DNA from: an uncultured Bacilli bacterium
Lineage (GTDB): Bacteria; Bacillota_I; Bacilli_A; RF39; UBA660
NCBI GenBank assembly: GCA_910588195.1
Contig: CAJUPN010000015.1
Location: forward strand, 1-26,921
Length of the DNA stretch: 26,921 bases
Direction of reading: 5' to 3'
Shown here one piece after another: positions 21,860 to 26,921 of the stretch. A program made the position numbers and the translations under genes. Under the pieces are notes generated by a model. That model was not told where the DNA came from. It searched no databases and saw nothing but the letters and a program-made list of their open reading frames with translations. The first letter of the stretch is position 1, and every line of letters starts with the position of its first letter.

Positions 21860-24365
21860 ATATGATAATAAAAAAATTGAAGAAGGCAAATATGACAAGT
21901 GGAAAGATGCTGGATATTTTAATTCTGGTGATAAAACCAAAAATCCATATTGTATTGTTATACCACCACCAAATGTTACAGGTAAACTTCATTTAGGTCA
22001 TGCACTTGATGTTTCAATTCAAGATATTATAATTCGTTATAAAAGAATGCAAGGATTTGATTGTCTTTGGTTACCTGGGATGGATCATGCTGCAATCGCA
22101 ACAGAAGCAAAAGTTGTAAAAAGATTAAAAGACCAAGGTATTAATAAGTATGAATATGGAAGAGAAAATTTCTTAAATGCTTGTTGGGATTGGACACATG
22201 AATATGGTGGAAACATTAGAGAACAATGGGCAAAAATGGGAATTTCAGTTGATTATAATAAAGAAAGATTTACCCTTGATGAAGGTTTAAATAAAGCTGT
22301 TACAAAAGTTTTCGTAGATTATTATAATGAAGGAATAATATACCGTGGTGAAAGAATAATAAACTGGGATCCAGAAGCAAAAACAGCTTTATCCAATGAA
22401 GAAGTTATTTATAAAGATGTTGAAGGAGCATTTTACCATTTAAAATATTATATTGAAGGAACCAATGAATATTTAGATGTTGCAACAACTAGACCAGAAA
22501 CTTTATTTGGTGATACAGCAGTTGCTGTCAATGAAGAAGATGAAAGATATAAAAAATATGTTGGGAAAAATGTAATTCTTCCAATTGTAAATAAACCAAT
22601 TCCAGTAATTACTGATGAACATGCAGATCCTGAATTTGGAACAGGTGTTGTTAAGATTACACCAGCACATGACCCTAATGACTTTGAGGTTGGAAATCGT
22701 CATAATCTTGAAAGAATTGTGGTAATGAATCCAGATGCAACTATGAATGCTAATGCTTATAAATATGAAGGAATGACACGTGAAGAATGTCGAGATGCTT
22801 TGCTTGAAGATTTAAAGAAGGAAGACTTACTTATAAATATTGAACCTATGACTCATTCTGTAGGTCATTCTGAAAGAACTGGAGTAATGGTTGAACCATA
22901 CTTATCAAAACAATGGTTTGTTCGTATGGGAGATTTAGCTAAACGTGTTTTAGATACTCAGAAAAAAGAAGATGAAAAAGTTAACTTTGTACCTGAAAAA
23001 TTTGAGAAAACTTTAAACCATTGGATGGAAGAGTGCTTTGATTGGTGTATTTCTCGTCAATTATGGTGGGGACACAGAATTCCAGCATGGTATAAAGGAG
23101 AAGAAGTATATGTTGGAGAAGAAAAACCAACTGGGGATGGTTGGATACAAGATGAGGATGTCTTGGATACTTGGTTCTCAAGTGCTCTATGGCCATTTTC
23201 AACATTAGGCTGGCCAGCATCAACTGAAGATATGGAGAGATATTATCCAAATGATTGTTTAGTTACAGCTTACGATATTATTTTCTTCTGGGTAGCTAGA
23301 ATGGTATTCCAAGCAGAACACATCACAGGTTCACGACCTTTTAAAGATTGTGTAATCCATGGTTTAATTCGTGATAAGCAAGGAAGAAAGATGTCAAAAT
23401 CACTTGGTAATGGAGTTGACCCAATGGATATGATCGAAAAGTATGGGGTAGATGCTTTAAGGTACTATTTAGCAACAGATGTAGCGATGGGAACTGATCT
23501 TCGCTTTGATGAAGAAAAATTATCTAGTACTTGGAACTATATAAATAAAATCTGGAATGCATCACGCTTTGTACTTCTAAATATTGAAGATTTAAAAGAA
23601 GCTCGATTAGAAGATTTAAGTGATGAAGATAAATGGATTTTAACTAAATATGAACGTATAGTAAATTCAACAATTAAACATATGGATAAATATGAATTTA
23701 ATTTAGTTGGAACGGAAACTTACAATTTTATTTATGATGATTTCTGTAGTAATTATATTGAATTTGCTAAATATAACTTAGATAAACCAGCAACTAAATC
23801 AACTTTATTTTGGGTACTATCTGGAATACTTCAAATATTACATCCATTCATGCCATTTGTAACCGAAGAGATTTTCCAAATGTTACCAATTAAAACGCAT
23901 GATTCAATAATGATAAGTAACTATCCAATCTATGATAAATCACTTATATTTGAAGAAGAAGAAAAAATAGTTGATGAAAAAATTGAATTTATTAAAAACT
24001 TTAGAAATATTAAAGCTGAAAATAATATTTCTAAAGAAGCTCAAGTAAAAATAAATACAGCTGATGAAATAATAATAAAAATGCTTAAATTAGCAGATAA
24101 TTTGACCGAAGAAGATTTAAGTATAAATTCTTACGATGTAAAAACTAATAATTATAAAGCAACAATTTATTTCGAAAAACAAATAACAGAAGAAGAACTA
24201 AAATTAAAAGAAAAACAAATTAACGATTTAATTGCTTCAATTGAAAGAAGAAAAAAACTTTTAGCTAATGAAAACTATGTTGCTAAAGCTCCAGCAGAAT
24301 TGGTAGAAAAAGAAAGAGAAACTCTAAAAAGTGAAGAAGAAGAATTAGCTCTTTTACAAAAATAA
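21846..24365 (+). CDS. valS: Valyl-tRNA synthetase
   Basis: An 839-residue class I synthetase that charges tRNA-Val. Present in order: PPPNVTGKLHLGHAL with the HIGH-type signature His49-His52, the connective editing domain with ATTRPETLFGDTAVAV, WWGHRIPAW, the KMSKS loop (515-519) in GRKMSKSLGNGVDP, an anticodon-binding domain beginning near 600 (DEDKWILTKYERI), and the C-terminal coiled coil typical of ValS (about 775-839, glutamate- and lysine-rich). Slightly shorter than B. subtilis ValS (880). The start overlaps the preceding small gene by 14 bases, with AAAGGAAAA as ribosome site. It is under T-box control with a valine specifier, which independently confirms the amino acid. Confidence 0.98.
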   Translation: MLETKYDNKKIEEGKYDKWKDAGYFNSGDKTKNPYCIVIPPPNVTGKLHLGHALDVSIQDIIIRYKRMQGFDCLWLPGMDHAAIATEAKVVKRLKDQGINKYEYGRENFLNACWDWTHEYGGNIREQWAKMGISVDYNKERFTLDEGLNKAVTKVFVDYYNEGIIYRGERIINWDPEAKTALSNEEVIYKDVEGAFYHLKYYIEGTNEYLDVATTRPETLFGDTAVAVNEEDERYKKYVGKNVILPIVNKPIPVITDEHADPEFGTGVVKITPAHDPNDFEVGNRHNLERIVVMNPDATMNANAYKYEGMTREECRDALLEDLKKEDLLINIEPMTHSVGHSERTGVMVEPYLSKQWFVRMGDLAKRVLDTQKKEDEKVNFVPEKFEKTLNHWMEECFDWCISRQLWWGHRIPAWYKGEEVYVGEEKPTGDGWIQDEDVLDTWFSSALWPFSTLGWPASTEDMERYYPNDCLVTAYDIIFFWVARMVFQAEHITGSRPFKDCVIHGLIRDKQGRKMSKSLGNGVDPMDMIEKYGVDALRYYLATDVAMGTDLRFDEEKLSSTWNYINKIWNASRFVLLNIEDLKEARLEDLSDEDKWILTKYERIVNSTIKHMDKYEFNLVGTETYNFIYDDFCSNYIEFAKYNLDKPATKSTLFWVLSGILQILHPFMPFVTEEIFQMLPIKTHDSIMISNYPIYDKSLIFEEEEKIVDEKIEFIKNFRNIKAENNISKEAQVKINTADEIIIKMLKLADNLTEEDLSINSYDVKTNNYKATIYFEKQITEEELKLKEKQINDLIASIERRKKLLANENYVAKAPAELVEKERETLKSEEEELALLQK

Positions 24366-24399
24366 AAAAATCAGTCATATCAAATTTGACTGATTTTTT
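24365..24399. terminator. Bidirectional terminator between valS and the minus-strand gene
   Basis: AAAAAATCAGTCA (24365-24377) pairs with TGACTGATTTTTT (24387-24399), loop TATCAAATT. A and T runs flank the core on both sides, so it can stop both convergent transcripts. Confidence 0.85.
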
Positions 24400-24400
24400 G

Positions 24401-25186
24401 TTATTTTAATTTTGGTGAAATTTCTTTATATTTGTCATAGTAAGACGATATGTAAGCAGCTAAAAGATCTGCATTTTCATCAACTAACGCTTGCATAACA
24501 TCTTCTGTTTCCGAAAAATTTATAATATCCATTACTAATTCTTCAACATTTATATTAATTTTAAAAGCTTGTATTAAAAATTTACTTGCTTCACTAAAAG
24601 CAGTAACTTTATCATTTGTACCATTTATCCATTTACTTATTTGACGAATAAAGAAATCACGATCAATATTAACAGAATACTTTTCATAATCATCTTCAAA
24701 AAGAGGATTAATAAAACTAAGCAATTTTATATCATCTAATGTTAAGCATTTAAAACTTAGAACTTTTTCAAATGCAGAGGAATCTAAAAAATTTAAAATA
24801 GCGTCAACTAACCTTAATTGAATTTTAGAATCCATAAATAATTGATTGTAACGTTTTTCATCATCTTCTTTTTGTGCACAAGAAATTATCATATTTAAAA
24901 TTCTTAATTCGGCATTATTAATGATACCTAAAGAACATTTTTTATTAAGCTCAAGGTAAAGATCAGTTATTGAAATAGCTTCTGTTAATCCTTGAATAAA
25001 AGCAGTGTTTCTAATTATTTCTTCTCCAAATAAGCGATTTAAAGCCTCATTATCAGTGTAATTTGTTGAGACAATTGAGTTAAAAGCAATTGCTTTTGCC
25101 ATCTCTTCTCTCATCGGTATATTTGTAAGCTGTCTACATCCATTAACAATGAATAAAAATGTTTCTCGTATATCATTAGTGGTCAT
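24401..25186 (-). CDS. Uncharacterised all-helical cytoplasmic protein
   Basis: A 261-residue protein I do not recognise. It looks almost entirely alpha-helical and acidic, with no signal peptide, membrane segment, cysteine cluster or known catalytic motif. Landmarks are NGCRQLTNIPMREEMAKAIAF, EIIRNTAFIQGLTEAISI, SFKCLTLDDIKLLSFINPLF and DFFIRQISKWING. The coding reality is well supported: a consensus promoter, an AAAGGGG ribosome site and a shared terminator. It lies alone between two aminoacyl-tRNA synthetase genes, in the opposite direction to both. Function unknown. Confidence 0.75.
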   Translation of the reverse strand: MTTNDIRETFLFIVNGCRQLTNIPMREEMAKAIAFNSIVSTNYTDNEALNRLFGEEIIRNTAFIQGLTEAISITDLYLELNKKCSLGIINNAELRILNMIISCAQKEDDEKRYNQLFMDSKIQLRLVDAILNFLDSSAFEKVLSFKCLTLDDIKLLSFINPLFEDDYEKYSVNIDRDFFIRQISKWINGTNDKVTAFSEASKFLIQAFKININVEELVMDIINFSETEDVMQALVDENADLLAAYISSYYDKYKEISPKLK

Positions 25187-25211
25187 AGTGATTCCCCTTT
25201 AATGAGTAAGT

Positions 25212-25240
25212 ATTTTAATACATTTTTACAATTTTGTCAA
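25212..25240 (-). promoter_or_regulatory. Consensus sigma-A promoter of the 261-residue gene
   Basis: On the minus strand a perfect TTGACA (25240-25235), 17-base spacer and TAAAAT (25217-25212): the best promoter match among the genes here. It predicts strong constitutive expression. Confidence 0.7.
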
Positions 25241-25278
25241 AAAAGTGAGCATAAATAACAAAAAAATACTAGAAAATA

Positions 25279-25287
25279 TGATAAAAT
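25279..25287 (+). promoter_or_regulatory. Extended -10 promoter of lysS
   Basis: TGATAAAAT (TGN plus TAAAAT), the same nonamer as at 14863-14871. No clear -35. It is 36 bases before the ATG; no T-box or other leader fits in this space. Confidence 0.5.
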
Positions 25288-25323
25288 TATAGTAGATTAG
25301 TAAATAAGAAAGAGGTTTTTGCT

Positions 25324-26823
25324 ATGGAAAGAAAATTAACTGATCAAGAGTTAGTAAGAAGAGAAAAAATGGAAAACATACGCAAATTAGGTATAGATCC
25401 ATTTGGAACAAGATATGATAGAACGGATTTTGCTCTTGATATAAAAAAGAAATATGAAGATATACCTCATGATGCTTTTGAGACAATGGAAGATGTTGCT
25501 TGTGTCGCTGGTAGAATAATGTTTATAAGAAAGATGGGTAAAGCTTCATTCTTTACTATAAAAGATAAAACTGGAAAAATTCAAGTATATATATCAATAA
25601 ACGACATTGGGGAAGAATTATATTCTTTATTTAAAACAGCAGATATTGGAGATATAGTTGGAGTTAAAGGAAAAATTATGAAAACTCAAACTGGGGAAAT
25701 AACAATTAAATGCTTAGAATATAGACATTTAGTTAAAGCCTTAAGACCACTTCCAGAAAAATTCCATGGATTAACAGATGTTGAAGAAAGATATAGAAGA
25801 AGATACGTAGATTTAATCATGAATGAAGAATCTATGCGTGTTGCAATGATGCGACCAAAAATTATTAGATGCATTCAAAACTTCTTGGATAGTCAAGGTT
25901 TTGTTGAGGTTGAAACGCCAATACTTACAACACTTTTAACTGGTGCATCTGCTCGTCCATTTGAAACACATCACAATACTCAAGATTTAGATATGTATCT
26001 ACGTATTGCTTTAGAGCTTAATTTAAAAAGATTATTAGTTGGTGGAATGGAATCAGTTTATGAAATAGGTAGAACATTTAGAAATGAAGGAATGGATCCA
26101 CAACATAATCCAGAATTTACTATGATGGAAGTTTATCAAGCATATTCTAATCTTGAAGGAATGATGGATTTAACTGAAAATATGTACAAGAAAATTGCTA
26201 ATGATGTATGCGGAAAAACAAAATTTAATTATCTTGGTCATGAAGTTGATCTTTCTGGTACTTGGAAAAGAATTTCAATGGTTGATGCCATAAAGGATAA
26301 AACTGGAATAGATTTTTCAAAGGAAATGACTGTAGACGAAGCTCTTGAGTTAGCTAATAAACATGACATTGAGGTAGAAGCTCATGAACATACAGTTGGT
26401 CACATAATAAATTTATTCTTTGAACGTTATGTAGAAGAAACATTAATCCAACCAACTTTCCTTTATGGTCATCCAGTTGAGATTTCACCACTTACTAAAA
26501 GAAATCCTGAAGATCCTAGATTCGTTGATAGATTTGAATTATTTATATCAGGACATGAATGTGCTAATGCCTATACAGAACTAAATGATCCAATTGATCA
26601 ATTATCACGTTTTGAAGAACAATTAAAAGAAAAAGAACTAGGAAACGAAGAAGCTAATGATATAGATTATGACTTTGTTGAGTCTCTTGAATATGGAATG
26701 CCACCAGCAGGTGGAATAGGTTATGGAATTGACAGATTGATAATGCTATTCACTGAATCTGAATCTATTCGTGATGTACTTTTATTCCCAACAATGAAAC
26801 CTATAAATAAAAACGAAAATTAA
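25324..26823 (+). CDS. lysS: Lysyl-tRNA synthetase, class II
   Basis: A 499-residue class IIb synthetase for tRNA-Lys. An N-terminal OB-fold anticodon domain (about 50-145, VAGRIMFIRKMGKASFF) is followed by the catalytic core. Motif 1 is around VDLIMNEESMR and VETPIL; motif 2 is IGRTFRNEGMDPQHNPEFTM; motif 3 is GYGIDRLIMLF near the C-terminus. LTGASARPFETHHNT and HPVEISPLTKRN are typical LysS segments. Length matches bacterial LysS. The start has AGAGG eight bases upstream. It is monocistronic with its own promoter and terminator. Confidence 0.98.
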   Translation: MERKLTDQELVRREKMENIRKLGIDPFGTRYDRTDFALDIKKKYEDIPHDAFETMEDVACVAGRIMFIRKMGKASFFTIKDKTGKIQVYISINDIGEELYSLFKTADIGDIVGVKGKIMKTQTGEITIKCLEYRHLVKALRPLPEKFHGLTDVEERYRRRYVDLIMNEESMRVAMMRPKIIRCIQNFLDSQGFVEVETPILTTLLTGASARPFETHHNTQDLDMYLRIALELNLKRLLVGGMESVYEIGRTFRNEGMDPQHNPEFTMMEVYQAYSNLEGMMDLTENMYKKIANDVCGKTKFNYLGHEVDLSGTWKRISMVDAIKDKTGIDFSKEMTVDEALELANKHDIEVEAHEHTVGHIINLFFERYVEETLIQPTFLYGHPVEISPLTKRNPEDPRFVDRFELFISGHECANAYTELNDPIDQLSRFEEQLKEKELGNEEANDIDYDFVESLEYGMPPAGGIGYGIDRLIMLFTESESIRDVLLFPTMKPINKNEN

Positions 26824-26835
26824 TATAATAATTCA

Positions 26836-26868
26836 AATAACACTTCAATTTACGAAGTGTTATTTTTT
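26836..26868 (+). terminator. Rho-independent terminator of lysS
   Basis: AATAACACTTC (26836-26846) pairs perfectly with GAAGTGTTATT (26854-26864), loop AATTTAC, then TTTT. 13 bases after the stop. Confidence 0.9.
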
Positions 26869-26881
26869 GCAAAAATATGAC

Positions 26882-26910
26882 TTGACAAGACGATTAGGGC
26901 TTGCTAAAAA
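26882..26910 (+). promoter_or_regulatory. Possible promoter at the window edge
   Basis: A perfect TTGACA (26882-26887) is followed after 17 bases by TAAAAA at the start of a 16-base A run (26906-26921) that reaches the window end. The downstream gene is not in view. Confidence 0.3.
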
Positions 26911-26921
26911 AAAAAAAAAAA

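Noticed and set aside
22503..23250. Minus-strand frames within valS
   Set aside because: No ribosome site, composition typical of antisense frames, and valS is intact.

Overview
The window is strongly AT-rich DNA that uses the standard bacterial code: TGA ends several genes, including the ATGA overlaps rlmN/prpC and gerA/gerC/gerB. Gene content points to a low-GC Gram-positive (Bacillota). It has a GerA-type spore germinant receptor operon, the rlmN-prpC-prkC-rsgA-rpe block, a T-box riboswitch in front of valS, a SipW-type signal peptidase with a TasA-like substrate, and a PopT (DUF368) undecaprenyl-phosphate carrier. An uncultivated gut Bacilli/Clostridia lineage is my guess; the sequence does not settle the taxon.

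Layout. 1-1094: 3' part of a surface protein with a formylglycine-enzyme/C-type-lectin-like C-terminus. 1222-2196: GT8 glycosyltransferase, convergent with a minus-strand gerA-gerC-gerB operon (5486-2198). 5581-6810: AI-2E-family membrane protein. 6935-11974: rlmN, PP2C phosphatase, PASTA kinase, rsgA and rpe, tightly packed and mostly overlapping. 12021-14820: small ankyrin protein, a duplicated PF06541 membrane protein and PopT. 14914-17765: three-gene secretion cluster (TasA-like protein, polytopic SipW-like signal peptidase, DUF5305-like protein). 17822-19558: Mbeg1-like hydrolase and GNAT acetyltransferase. 19525-20279: a tandem duplication of about 375 bp whose units each look like a type I toxin-antitoxin locus. 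20438-20992: tag glycosylase. 21110-24365: T-box (GUA specifier), an unknown gene and valS. 24401-25186: unknown minus-strand gene. 25324-26823: lysS. The window ends in a run of A just after a perfect -35 hexamer.

Most notable: the duplicated element at 19525-20279. Each copy has an extremely hydrophobic 21- or 23-codon ORF with a strong ribosome binding site, a leader CCACC able to mask that site, a convergent antisense promoter and an antisense-strand terminator placed right after the toxin stop codon. Three blocks of the sense leader recur inverted at the start of the antisense RNA. The copies differ by an in-frame 6-bp insertion and otherwise nearly silent changes in the small ORF, which argues that the peptide is real. 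Second in interest is the SipW/TasA-like/DUF5305 cluster, in which the signal peptidase carries a large multi-spanning N-terminal domain.
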